Source: Cyclobacteriaceae bacterium
Lineage (GTDB): Bacteria > Bacteroidota > Bacteroidia > Cytophagales > Cyclobacteriaceae
Length of the DNA: 25,499 bases
Direction: 5' to 3'
NCBI GenBank assembly: GCA_009885605.1
Contig: VFKK01000246.1
Coordinates: 1 to 25,499, forward strand
Shown here: piece after piece, positions 1-8,086 of the stretch
Position numbering within the stretch: the stretch's first letter is position 1
How the letters are laid out: each line of letters opens with the position of its first letter
Made by a program: the position numbers and the translations under genes
The notes under the pieces: generated by a model
Told to the model about the DNA's origin: nothing
Seen by the model: the letters and a program-made list of their open reading frames with translations, nothing else
Database searches by the model: none

Positions 1-963
1 GTCCACAACCCACGCCGAGGTGGTGGGACTATACATTCCAACGGCGGATCCGAAAAGAACTCCCGACCAAAGCAAAATTGCTTTACTATCTGCAAAAGCA
101 ATGGTAACCATCGCCAAAATCAACATTAGGCTTGCAACTCGCATCACCGGAACCCGGCCATAGCGATCGGAAGTTTTTCCGGCAATTAATCTGATTCCCA
201 AAGATGAAAGCGTAAAAACTGCGAAAAAGAGACCCTTATTTTTTATACCAAGGAAAGCCGAAAAATCGGGAACGATTGTCAAAACCACACCAAAAGAAAA
301 AACGGCAAGAAACAAAATTGCTGAAGGAACCAAGACCCGTTTTTCGATGATTTCGTGTCGATTGAGTTTGAATAATCCCAAACTGAGAGGTTCTTTTTCT
401 TTTAATGTTTCCTTCAATCGCGTTAAGATTAAAATAGAAAAGATGGAAGTGAAGGCAGCACAATAAAAAAGCGTTTCAATCGGCCAGTAACTCGCTATCC
501 AGCCACCGATGGCCGGTCCAGCTGCCATTCCCATCGAACCGAAAAGGGACTGAATTCCCATTGCTTCACCTCGTTTGTTGAAAGGGACAATGTCTGCAAC
601 ATAAGCAGAGGCACCAGTTGGAGTAAACCCGGCAGAGAACCCGTGTGCAAATCGAAGGAAAAGAAAGCCGCCCACAAAGCTTAGGAGAGGATACATCAAA
701 CCAACAATAAAGCAAACGCTGGCTCCAACCATCATCACGGGTATTCTCCCGATCTTGTCGGCTAGCTTGCCGCTAAACGGTCTCGACAGGCCCGCGGAAA
801 GAGTGAATAATGCAATAATCAACCCTTTGTAATCTTCCCCGCCCATAGAAGACAAATAGGAGGGAAGCTCTGGGATGATCATGTTGAAAGACGAGAAAAA
901 GAGGAATGAACTCAGGCAAAGGAGAAAAAAATCTAGCGTAAAAAAAGAGGGGATGAGTTTCAT
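1..963 (-). CDS. MFS transporter, C-terminus cut off by window edge
   Basis: Major facilitator superfamily permease of the inner membrane, probably a drug or small-metabolite exporter; substrate unknown. The start is ATG at 963-961 (MKLIPSFFTLDF), and 321 codons stay open to the window edge, so the last few helices and the stop are missing. The family's cytoplasmic-loop motif appears once in each half: GKLADKIGRIPVMM after helix 2 (about residue 64) and GKTSDRYGRVPVMR near residue 262. The first half also shows GPAIGGWIA, as in motif C of drug/H+ antiporters. A hydrophilic linker (about residues 185-207, rich in Lys and Glu) separates the two six-helix halves. It follows prfB on the same strand, but a strong terminator lies between them, so it is probably transcribed separately. 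Fold assignment is secure; drug export is only a guess. Confidence 0.88.
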   Translation of the reverse strand, partial: MKLIPSFFTLDFFLLCLSSFLFFSSFNMIIPELPSYLSSMGGEDYKGLIIALFTLSAGLSRPFSGKLADKIGRIPVMMVGASVCFIVGLMYPLLSFVGGFLFLRFAHGFSAGFTPTGASAYVADIVPFNKRGEAMGIQSLFGSMGMAAGPAIGGWIASYWPIETLFYCAAFTSIFSILILTRLKETLKEKEPLSLGLFKLNRHEIIEKRVLVPSAILFLAVFSFGVVLTIVPDFSAFLGIKNKGLFFAVFTLSSLGIRLIAGKTSDRYGRVPVMRVASLMLILAMVTIAFADSKAILLWSGVLFGSAVGMYSPTTSAWVVD

Positions 964-979
964 AATCTTGCCACGAAAA

Positions 980-1012
980 TAAACAAAAGGCCGGTTAGTG
1001 GCCGGCCTTTCT
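980..1012 (-). terminator. Intrinsic terminator after prfB
   Basis: A perfect 9-bp inverted repeat pairs AAAGGCCGG (986-994) with CCGGCCTTT (1002-1010) around a 7-nt loop. Read on the minus strand it is followed by TTTTGTTTATTTT, the expected U-rich tail. It lies 14 bp past the prfB stop and 23 bp before the MFS start. The plus-strand tail is weaker, and no plus-strand gene needs it. Confidence 0.8.
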
Positions 1013-1023
1013 TAATGTTGCAA

Positions 1024-2125
1024 TTAATCTTTGTTTGCTTCTTCCTCGCTTTGCGCCAGTAAGAAAGCTTTCATGAATTCATTCAATCCACCGTCCAATA
1101 CGTGTTGGGTATCGGAAGTTTCATGTCCGGTTCTTGCATCTTTTACCAGCTTGTATGGGTGAAGTACATAGTTTCGGATCTGCGAACCGAAATCTACACG
1201 AAGTTTGGAAGATTCGATTTTTGCGATTTCAGCATTGCGCTTTTCCAATTCTACCTGATATAGCCTGGATTTAAGCATTTGCATGGCCTTTTCACGGTTG
1301 GCAAGCTGAGAACGCTCGATCTGACAGACTACCACGATTCCTGTAGGCTTGTGAGTCAGCTGCACTTTGGTTTCTACCTTGTTTACGTTTTGTCCACCTG
1401 CACCACCAGAGCGTGATGTATGCAATTCGATGTCTGCAGGATTGATGTCAATTTCGATCGTGTCGTCCACTTCCGGATAGGCGTAGACGGATGCAAAAGA
1501 GGTATGACGTCTCCCTCCGGAATCAAATGGAGAAATCCTCACCAATCGATGAACTCCGGTTTCTGATTTCAAAAAACCATAAGCCAGGGGACCTTCGAAT
1601 TCGAGTGTAGCGGATTTAATCCCGGCTACTTCCCCTTGCTGCACATCTACTTCGCGGACTTTGTAACCGTTTTTCTCACCCCACATGATATACATTCTCA
1701 TCAGGATGGAAGCCCAGTCGTTACTTTCTGTTCCGCCTGCACCGGGGTTGATTTCAAGGACAGCATTGAGCTGATCCTCTTCCCCTGAAAGCATCTTCTT
1801 CAGTTCCAGTTCCTCGACGGTGGTCTTTGCCTGGATGAATTCAGCTTTGAGTTCTTCTTCTGAAACCTCACCTGCACTGTAAAATTCATACAGCACATCA
1901 AGGTCCTGAATCATTTGATCCAGTTTTTCGAACGAACCTGTCCAGCCTTTTCGGGCCTGGATTACTTTCATTGTTTTTTCTGCCTCTTCGGAATCGTTCC
2001 AGAATTCTGGCTGGGTCGATATAGCCTCGAGATCTTCTAATTCTTCTTTCTTACGATCGTAGTCAAAGATACCTCCTTAAAGCCGAGGTGCGAGCTTTCA
2101 AGTCTTTCAGTTGTTCCGAAGTCAT
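1024..2125 (-). CDS. prfB: Peptide chain release factor 2, expressed by programmed +1 frameshift
   Basis: RF2 recognises UGA and UAA stop codons in the ribosomal A site and triggers peptide release. The reading frame starts at ATG 2125-2123 (MTSEQLKDLKARTSALRRYL) and meets an in-frame TGA at 2065-2063. Reading AGG AGG TAT CTT TGA C with a +1 slip on CTT continues as D-Y-D-R-K-K-E-E, joining the long frame to the stop at 1024. The joined product is 366 residues, as expected for RF2 (365 in E. coli). The stop-codon recognition tripeptide SPF lies at about 198-200, and the catalytic GGQ at about 243-245 within RSGGAGGQNVNKVET. SPF rather than PxT marks RF2, not RF1. The ATG at 1971 is an internal Met, not the start. 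Low RF2 lets the ribosome pause at TGA and shift, giving autoregulation. A terminator follows the gene. Confidence 0.97.
2062..2077 (-). promoter_or_regulatory. prfB: prfB programmed +1 frameshift site
   Basis: Read on the minus strand the site is AGGAGGTATCTTTGAC: an internal Shine-Dalgarno-like AGGAGG (2077-2072), a 3-nt spacer TAT, the slippery codon CTT (2068-2066), the stop TGA (2065-2063) and C as the next base. This is the classic RF2 recoding signal, including the weak TGA-C context. The frames on both sides encode recognisable RF2 sequence, so this is not a sequencing error. Confidence 0.96.
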
Positions 2126-2190
2126 GAGTTTAGGTTGAAAATGAGGTGCAAAAGTCTGAAAAAAAATCCTTTTATGCTAAAGTCATTTGA

Positions 2191-2697
2191 TTATTCCATT
2201 CGCATGAGGATAATCTGAATGTTATTCCGATTCTCATTTTTGAAGGTTTTGTAGCGTAGCGGAAGCAGGGCAAGGCCTGTTCCCAACAAAAGACCGGAAG
2301 TAATGGCCACCCCGTCACTGACTTCTAATTCACCTTTTTGGTAAACACTATTGACCATTTCGACTGATATCAGAATTATCCCCGCGCCTAAGAAAAGTGC
2401 GTTCAGGTTTTTTAGCGTACTGTTTCTTTTGTCTTTGTCTCGGATATAAATTTCCAGAATATCTTCTGGCGAGAGGATATTTTCACTCAAGTAAATGAAA
2501 TCATTATCAAGACTTACGATTACATCTGTTACAAAATAGCCCAGCTTTTTGCTTTTGTAAGTGATTTCCTCCCCAGGATAAAAACGAATTTGAGTCTTCT
2601 GATTTGCGCCTCTTTTCAATATGATAAAGTCACTTGATTGGCCAAATGAGCTAAGGCAACTTCCCCAAAGAAATACCAGAATTAATGCCTTTTTCAT
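2191..2697 (-). CDS. Small secreted or membrane protein of unknown function
   Basis: I do not recognise a family. I chose ATG 2697-2695 because it opens a standard signal peptide (MKKALILVFLWGSCLSSFGQ) with likely cleavage after Gln20; the frame stays open nine codons further upstream (to 2724), but that would bury the signal peptide. The Cys at 14 is a poor lipobox (WGSC). The mature part (about 148 residues) begins with a short beta-rich stretch (DFIILKRGANQKTQIRFYPGEEITYKS, split around residue 30), then an acidic/basic segment, then two hydrophobic helices (about 110-130 and 137-155) that may form a membrane hairpin. Many Bacteroidota proteins of this layout are species-restricted. It sits alone between ilvE and prfB; prfB begins 65 bp downstream on the same strand and could share its transcript. 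Confidence 0.75.
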   Translation of the reverse strand: MKKALILVFLWGSCLSSFGQSSDFIILKRGANQKTQIRFYPGEEITYKSKKLGYFVTDVIVSLDNDFIYLSENILSPEDILEIYIRDKDKRNSTLKNLNALFLGAGIILISVEMVNSVYQKGELEVSDGVAITSGLLLGTGLALLPLRYKTFKNENRNNIQIILMRME

Positions 2698-2710
2698 GAA
2701 GCTAATTAAA

Positions 2711-2736
2711 AAAGAAAAAGCCAACTTAGTCGGCTT
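2711..2736 (-). terminator. Second hairpin with U-tract, in the leader of the 2191-2697 gene
   Basis: On the minus strand AAGCCGAC (2736-2729), loop TAA, GTTGGCTT (2725-2718) form an 8-bp stem with one G-U pair, followed by TTTCTTTTTT to 2708. It lies 18 nt downstream of the main ilvE terminator and only about 14 nt before the next start codon. It may be a backup terminator or an attenuator. Confidence 0.55.
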
Positions 2737-2751
2737 GCAGTCAAAATTTTA

Positions 2752-2782
2752 ATAAAAAAAGCGGGAAGTCATCTTCCCGCTT
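2752..2782 (-). terminator. Intrinsic terminator after ilvE
   Basis: GCGGGAAG (2761-2768) and CTTCCCGC (2773-2780) form a perfect 8-bp GC-rich stem with a TCAT loop. On the minus strand it is followed by seven T (2760-2754). It begins 5-7 bp past the ilvE stop and probably closes the long minus-strand block that starts near 10943. Confidence 0.88.
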
Positions 2783-2786
2783 CAAT

Positions 2787-3854
2787 TTAGAATTTGATAA
2801 TCCAACTATGTGGATCTGCAACCTCTCCGTATTTGATTCCGTCGAGTTCCGCAAGGATTCTCTTTGAAAATGCATTTTCCGAGGTTTGAGGGAGAATGTA
2901 ATCTTTTCCATTGACATTGATTCGCTCAATATGTGCAATTGTGGCCGCAGTTCCTGTTCCAAAGGCTTCTTCCAAAATCCCGGCTTCCAATGCTTCCTGC
3001 AGTTCTGAAACTGTCAGGAATCTTTCTTCCAATGGCGTTCCCCAGTCTTTTGCCAGCTGAATCACAGAATCTCTTGTGATTCCTTTCAAGATTGTCCCGG
3101 TGTTGACCGGAGCGGTGATGATGTTTCCTTTGATTTTGAACATTACATTCATGGTTCCGCTTTCCTCGATTTTGCTGTGGCTTTTGCCATCAGTCCAAAG
3201 CAACTGATCGTAACCTGCTTTTTGAGCTTGCAATGCCGGATAAAGAGAGGCCGCATAGTTTCCGGCAGTTTTAGCTGCGCCGGTTCCTCCTTCAATTGAT
3301 CTAGTGAATGTGGTTTCCACTTTAACGCTGACAGGCTTACTGTAATAATTTCCAACCGGACAGGTGAAAATCATAAATCTATAGCTTTCAGAAGGCTTTA
3401 CTCCAATGTAATTGTCCATCGCAAACATAAATGGGCGGACATAAAGTGATGCGCCGTGTGCAGTAGGAACCCAATCTCTGTCCAAATCTAAAAGCTGAAC
3501 AAGGCCTTCCATGAAGACCTCCTCAGGAAGTTCAGGCATACACATTCTTTCTGCAGACTCATTGAATCTTCTCCAGTTGGCATCTCCACGGAAAATCAAA
3601 ACTTCACCCGCTGCATCTTTGTAGGCTTTCATTCCTTCGAAAATGGACTGCCCGTAATGCAAAGCTGCATTGGCAGGATGAATTTCCATCGGAGCATAGG
3701 GCTCGATTCTGAGATCGGACCATTCTCCATTTTTATAATCAGCCACAAACATGTGATCACTGATCGTTTTTCCAAAAACCAGATTGGAGAAGTCAGTTTC
3801 TGATAATTTTGATTTTTTGGTTTTTTCAACCGGTATGGCAAGTGAAGTCTTCAT
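2787..3854 (-). CDS. ilvE: Branched-chain amino acid aminotransferase
   Basis: Fold-type IV PLP enzyme, 355 residues, that transfers the amino group between glutamate and the keto acids of Leu, Ile and Val in the cytosol. The Schiff-base Lys is Lys195 in EGGTGAAKTAGNYAAS, equivalent to the GDYKLGGNYG lysine of the eukaryotic-type enzymes. The substrate-side motifs ALHYGQSIFEGMKAY (about 64-78) and KIEESGTMNVMF (about 228-239) are both present. Length and motifs fit the longer BCAT II subgroup rather than the roughly 310-residue E. coli form. The start is ATG 3854; the N-terminal MKTSLAIPVEKTKK stretch is extra but within the family's range. It is last in the minus-strand block, 43 bp after the adenosyltransferase, and is followed by a terminator. 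No ilv or leu genes lie nearby. Confidence 0.95.
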   Translation of the reverse strand: MKTSLAIPVEKTKKSKLSETDFSNLVFGKTISDHMFVADYKNGEWSDLRIEPYAPMEIHPANAALHYGQSIFEGMKAYKDAAGEVLIFRGDANWRRFNESAERMCMPELPEEVFMEGLVQLLDLDRDWVPTAHGASLYVRPFMFAMDNYIGVKPSESYRFMIFTCPVGNYYSKPVSVKVETTFTRSIEGGTGAAKTAGNYAASLYPALQAQKAGYDQLLWTDGKSHSKIEESGTMNVMFKIKGNIITAPVNTGTILKGITRDSVIQLAKDWGTPLEERFLTVSELQEALEAGILEEAFGTGTAATIAHIERINVNGKDYILPQTSENAFSKRILAELDGIKYGEVADPHSWIIKF

Positions 3855-3897
3855 GGGTTTTGCCTTTATTCCGACCTGAGTCGAATATGATAAATGT

Positions 3898-4446
3898 TTA
3901 AATTCTGGGTTTCCAAGTCACTTCTTCAACCTCCAAGTCCTGAGCCATTTTTCTGCCAAGAACAAAAAGAAAATCTGAAAGCCTGTTTAAGTATTGAATG
4001 ACTAGATCAGAAACAGGTTCAAATGAAGCCAATTCCACGGTAATCCTCTCACCACGGCGACAAACGGTCCGCGCCAAGTGACAAAAAGAAACGGATTGAT
4101 GCCCCCCCGGAAGGATAAAAGCAGTCAATGGAGGAAGCTCGGCATCCATGAGATCCATTTGATCTTCCAGCATCTGAACATCTTCTGCGTGAAGATCCGG
4201 CTTTTTAACTTTGTCTTTGCCCGGAACTGTGGCGAGATCGGCCCCCAATGTAAAGAGGCGATCCTGGATTTCTTTGAGTAAATCAGAACGGAATGCATTC
4301 ACTTCCTGATCTCTCAAAAGTCCGATATAGGAATTCAGTTCATCGATAGTCCCGTAGGCATCGATTCTGAGGTCTGATTTGGGAACTCGCATTCCCCCTA
4401 ATAATGATGTAATTCCCTGATCTCCTGTCTTTGTATAGATTTTCAT
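3898..4446 (-). CDS. PduO-type cob(I)alamin adenosyltransferase
   Basis: Transfers the adenosyl group of ATP to cob(I)alamin to make coenzyme B12, used for example by methylmalonyl-CoA mutase. I chose ATG 4446-4444 because the family begins MKIYTKTGDQGITSLLGG, the conserved ATP-binding N-terminus; an eight-residue extension upstream (MSLEILEA) does not fit. The other family signatures are RIDAYGTIDELNSYIGL (about 26-42) and the C-terminal helix motif YLNRLSDFLFVLGRK (about 158-172), plus CRRGERITVELA. The length of 182 residues is normal for the trimeric PduO class. The surroundings hold no B12 biosynthesis, propanediol or mutase genes, so it probably serves a cobalamin salvage pathway encoded elsewhere. 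It lies 54 bp downstream of the ABC ATPase and 43 bp upstream of ilvE, on the same strand. Confidence 0.93.
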   Translation of the reverse strand: MKIYTKTGDQGITSLLGGMRVPKSDLRIDAYGTIDELNSYIGLLRDQEVNAFRSDLLKEIQDRLFTLGADLATVPGKDKVKKPDLHAEDVQMLEDQMDLMDAELPPLTAFILPGGHQSVSFCHLARTVCRRGERITVELASFEPVSDLVIQYLNRLSDFLFVLGRKMAQDLEVEEVTWKPRI

Positions 4447-4500
4447 CGCCTCTAATATCTCCAGCGACAAAAATAAGAATCTATTTCAAATAAGGAGTGC

Positions 4501-5220
4501 TTAATAGGCGTGAACAGGCATTCCGCGGGAAGGATTTGGATTAATTTTGTCAGTTTCCACTAATCCGTCTCTCAATCTCACGATTCTGTGCGCATAATGG
4601 GCGATATCGTCTTCGTGCGTGACCATGATAATGGTATTTCCTTTGGAATGGAGTTCGTGGAAAAGCTCCATGATATCGTGGGAAGTTTTGGAATCCAGGT
4701 TACCTGTTGGTTCATCGGCAAGGATGATACTTGGATTGTTGACGAGCGCTCTGGCGATGGCCACACGCTGACGTTGACCACCCGAAAGTTCATTCGGTCT
4801 GTGCTTGGTTCGGTCTCCAAGACCCACATTTGAAAGAGCTTGGAAAGCTTTTTCTTCTCTGTCAGCTTTGCTCAATCCTGCATAAACTAATGGCAACGCT
4901 ACATTTTCAAGGCAAGATGCTCTAGGAAGTAGGTTGAAAGTTTGAAACACGAATCCAATTTCCTTGTTTCTGATTCCTGCAAGTTCATTTTCTGACATAT
5001 CACTGACATCCTTGTTATTTAAAACGTAGGTGCCTGAAGTCGGAGTATCCAGACAGCCGATGATATTCATCAACGTTGATTTTCCTGATCCGGATGGACC
5101 CATGAAAGCCACGTATTCGCCACGATCTATAGATATGCTCACAGATTTCAGTGCCTCAATAATTTCAGAACCCATTTTATAGGTTTTGTTGATTTCGTGG
5201 GTTTCAATGATTTTGCTCAT
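4501..5220 (-). CDS. ABC transporter ATP-binding protein, LolD/MacB type
   Basis: A 239-residue nucleotide-binding subunit. Walker A is GPSGSGKST (41-49), the Q-loop Gln93 lies in VFQTFNLLPR, the signature is LSGGQRQRVAIARAL (145-159), Walker B is IILADEP followed by TGNLDS (about 165-176), and the switch His is His202 in MVTHEDD. NLLPRASCLENVALPL and the TGNLD ending are typical of the LolD/MacB/FtsE branch, which drives mechanotransmission across the periplasm rather than import. No FtsX/MacB/LolC-like permease is next to it, so the partner must be elsewhere. It sits between the 929-residue TPR protein (76 bp upstream) and the adenosyltransferase, and is probably co-transcribed. The exact cargo (lipoprotein, antibiotic, lipid) cannot be read from the ATPase alone. 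Confidence 0.93.
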   Translation of the reverse strand: MSKIIETHEINKTYKMGSEIIEALKSVSISIDRGEYVAFMGPSGSGKSTLMNIIGCLDTPTSGTYVLNNKDVSDMSENELAGIRNKEIGFVFQTFNLLPRASCLENVALPLVYAGLSKADREEKAFQALSNVGLGDRTKHRPNELSGGQRQRVAIARALVNNPSIILADEPTGNLDSKTSHDIMELFHELHSKGNTIIMVTHEDDIAHYAHRIVRLRDGLVETDKINPNPSRGMPVHAY

Positions 5221-5296
5221 GGTAGAAAATTTTGCTCAAGATAGGAGTTAGGTTTTAAAAATAGTGGTTCAATTTGTCAAAATACGTGAAAATAGA

Positions 5297-8086
5297 TCAG
5301 AAGTTTGCTCGTTGCAATTTTTCCAAATCCTGCTCCGAGACCCAGCCCTTCAATTCCATAAAAGCATCGTAGGAATAAGTGTCTAAACCAATTTTACCAG
5401 CAGCTCTGATTTTTTTCATCCAAAGAATCGGATCTCTGTTGAATTCCGAGGCTGAGTTTAAAATTTCATATTTCAGAAGCGGATCATCCGTTTTTTCCTC
5501 CGCAAATAAAATCAAAGGTGTTATATAAGGATTTGAATTGAGTTCTTCACTTGCATTTAGCCATTCCAGAAAGGCTTTCAGACTCTCCGGATTTTTTCCA
5601 TCCGGGTTTGAAACAAAGACATCCAGTTTTTCCTGAGGGCCAATTTCACCCGAAATATGTTGGGCAATTTGTTTCAGTTGAGCGGGACTCAAGTCATGTG
5701 ATTTCTGTGAGATTATTCGAATTGCAAGATCCGTTTTCAGTTCATTTTTGGAAAAAGTAATCCAGGATTCCCAAAGTCTTGAGCCTAATGATTCGTTAAA
5801 ACGAGCGATAAGCTTCAGGTATTTTGATGTTTGTGTTCCTTGCTCATTCAGGTAAATGGGAAAAATCACCTCATATCTCTGGCGCACTTCCTCCGCTTTT
5901 TCAGGCATTCCTCCAAGGTTGAGAATTGCCAAATGATGTGGCTGAAAAGCCTGAAATCCTTTTTCCTCTGCAGCAAGAAGTTCTACAGCAGCTTTTTGGA
6001 AATCAAGATTTTGAGCAAAAATAGAAGCAGAAAGTTGAAGAAAATAACCCGCATCCCCTGGATTTCTGAAGGCCAACCCATTCAGATTTTTGATTGCTTC
6101 GGTTACTCTTCCGGCAGCAAAGCTTCGGATCACAGCGGTTTCCTCAAGATTCATAATGTAATCCTGCATTCCTTCCATTTTGCTTAAACTATCCAGCAAA
6201 TCCAAATCAGCTTGAGGATCAGTTCTATTTTTTTGAGACCAAATGTTTCTAAGTCCGGCCTGGAAAAGCATCGGCGATACCTGAGATTTTAACTTCGTAC
6301 TGATAGACTCGATCAGTTTGTCGGAAGGAATATTTCCTAAAGCATTGCTTGCGGCAAGTTGATTGAGCTGAGCTGATAATTCATTGCTTGTGGTTTCTGA
6401 TTCGACAGGCTGACCTGATTTGGTCCTTAATCCACTCAGATTTGATTTTAAAGTAGGATCGTTTCCTTCAGCCTTTTCAAGCAAAGCAAGTCCATCGTTT
6501 GATCGATTTATTTTGGTGTAGAAGAGCGCAAGATTATTGGTTAGCCTTGGATCGTTTGGGAAAACTCTGAGTCCTCTTTCGAGATAATAAACCGATTCGA
6601 AGATTTTATTTTCAAGATGTAGGCGATCGCTTATCAGTAGTATGTTGTCAACCTGTGGCGCTTCTGCAAAACTCTCTTCGAGGTGCTGTTTTGCCAAAGT
6701 TGGCTGATTCAATTGAAACAGTAATTGGGCGGTCGTATGCTTTGCCTTGGGATTATTTCGATAGCGAGCCCAGGCGTTTTCATATAGAATACTTGCCTCG
6801 AGCTTTTGATCTGTTTCGTAGTAATAATCCCCCAAAATGTTATTGGTCATAGAATTGACCTGCACGCCGACTATTCCTTCCGAATAAGTGGTCAAAACGA
6901 GCATGGTAATTAGTCCTCCGATTCTCAGATGGTAATAGGGAAGGGAGTAAGGCTTGAATAATATCTGATCCAAAGACTTACCTAAGTCCATCACCGAAAG
7001 GAAATTGGAGAGAATGTAAACCAGAAAAAAGAGCGAAAAACCGATCTGTGAATAGACAAGCAGATGTTTTACCAATTCTTCAGCAGGCTGATTTCCGGAG
7101 ATTTTGAGTTTCCAAACCAGCCAAAGACTCAATCCAAATCCCAATAAGTACAAAGCTTTCAGAATAATCGAACCGGCAGCCAGATCTTTGACCTGATTAA
7201 TTTTGGCATTTAAAGGAAGCCAACCCAAGATTCCGATTGGGATTAGCAGATATACGGGATTGAAAGTTGGGAAATAGAGGATGGATTCGCCCGTCAGAGA
7301 TAGGAAAAGAGCGAAAAGCAAGATTAGGTAAAGCAGCGAAATAAGGACGATTTGAACCGAAATCTTCATTCCCAGATTCCTGTTTGCCCGGCTGAGCAAA
7401 ATGTAGGTGCCTGACAGGATCGCGTGGCCGCTCCAGAAAATCCAGGCCATCGACAACCCCATTGCCAAAACGGTGGAGTGATGCGCAATGTAAAGTTCCG
7501 GTGAAATGATCGGACTGAATTTAATCAGGACGAGCAAAGAGGCTACTGAAGAAAGTAAGGAAGCCAACCATTTGATCCAAACTGAAAACCGCTCTCCCCA
7601 AATGTGGAAATACACGATTGGGATCAAACTGCCGCAAATGAGGATGATCAAAGGGAAATTAGAACTTGGGCCTCCGATATTTAACCCATTGAAATTGCTG
7701 AAAGTCAAAAGAGCAATCCAGACAACAGCAGCAATCAGAAAATAGGTCTTTTTGAACTCAGAAATCAACGCCAGAGAAGCTGTAACTACCAGCCAAACAA
7801 TTGCTCCAAAAATCAAAGCTTCAGTACTTCTGAAGATGGGAGCGAGTGCTTTGAATTCCTGAAAAATCAGAAAATTATCTACCGTAATTGGAAATGAAAT
7901 CGGGCCGATCTGAACCCAGTCAAACGGAACCGGGATAGTATCAAGGAATTGTGCCGCCTCAATGAAGGAATATGGGAGGGGATTAAAAATCAGGTAGTAC
8001 AGCGCAAAAAGCCCTCCTGAAATGATCAATAGGAGGGCAGGAATTAAGGCTGTTAAAGGAATTTGATAGTCTTTTTGTGCGGACAT
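5297..8086 (-). CDS. 929-residue polytopic membrane protein with C-terminal TPR-like repeats
   Basis: I do not recognise a named family. Residues 1 to about 400 contain about 11 hydrophobic helices, from LIPALLLIISGGLFALYY to RIGGLITMLVLTTY. The rest (about 405-929) is soluble and helical. Tetratricopeptide-like repeats are clear around 420-560, for example GDYYYETDQKLEASILYENA, VYYLERGLRVFPNDP and NNLALFYTKINRS; further degenerate repeats follow. If the first helix enters from the cytoplasm, an odd helix count would place the TPR part in the periplasm, where it could scaffold envelope complexes. The ATG overlaps the gatC stop by one base (TAATG), implying translational coupling, and the LolD-like ABC ATPase follows after 76 bp. 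The layout is reminiscent of O-antigen-ligase/TPR or mannosyltransferase/TPR proteins, but I see no catalytic motif. Confidence 0.8.
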   Translation of the reverse strand: MSAQKDYQIPLTALIPALLLIISGGLFALYYLIFNPLPYSFIEAAQFLDTIPVPFDWVQIGPISFPITVDNFLIFQEFKALAPIFRSTEALIFGAIVWLVVTASLALISEFKKTYFLIAAVVWIALLTFSNFNGLNIGGPSSNFPLIILICGSLIPIVYFHIWGERFSVWIKWLASLLSSVASLLVLIKFSPIISPELYIAHHSTVLAMGLSMAWIFWSGHAILSGTYILLSRANRNLGMKISVQIVLISLLYLILLFALFLSLTGESILYFPTFNPVYLLIPIGILGWLPLNAKINQVKDLAAGSIILKALYLLGFGLSLWLVWKLKISGNQPAEELVKHLLVYSQIGFSLFFLVYILSNFLSVMDLGKSLDQILFKPYSLPYYHLRIGGLITMLVLTTYSEGIVGVQVNSMTNNILGDYYYETDQKLEASILYENAWARYRNNPKAKHTTAQLLFQLNQPTLAKQHLEESFAEAPQVDNILLISDRLHLENKIFESVYYLERGLRVFPNDPRLTNNLALFYTKINRSNDGLALLEKAEGNDPTLKSNLSGLRTKSGQPVESETTSNELSAQLNQLAASNALGNIPSDKLIESISTKLKSQVSPMLFQAGLRNIWSQKNRTDPQADLDLLDSLSKMEGMQDYIMNLEETAVIRSFAAGRVTEAIKNLNGLAFRNPGDAGYFLQLSASIFAQNLDFQKAAVELLAAEEKGFQAFQPHHLAILNLGGMPEKAEEVRQRYEVIFPIYLNEQGTQTSKYLKLIARFNESLGSRLWESWITFSKNELKTDLAIRIISQKSHDLSPAQLKQIAQHISGEIGPQEKLDVFVSNPDGKNPESLKAFLEWLNASEELNSNPYITPLILFAEEKTDDPLLKYEILNSASEFNRDPILWMKKIRAAGKIGLDTYSYDAFMELKGWVSEQDLEKLQRANF

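Noticed and set aside
1024..1971. prfB beginning at the internal ATG 1971, with the upstream part as junk or a sequencing error
   Set aside because: The upstream frame encodes the RF2 N-terminus and the exact recoding signal, so it is programmed.
3868..3886. Dyad ATTCCGAC CTGA GTCGAAT before ilvE
   Set aside because: Only 4 contiguous base pairs plus a bulged extension; too weak to call an operator.
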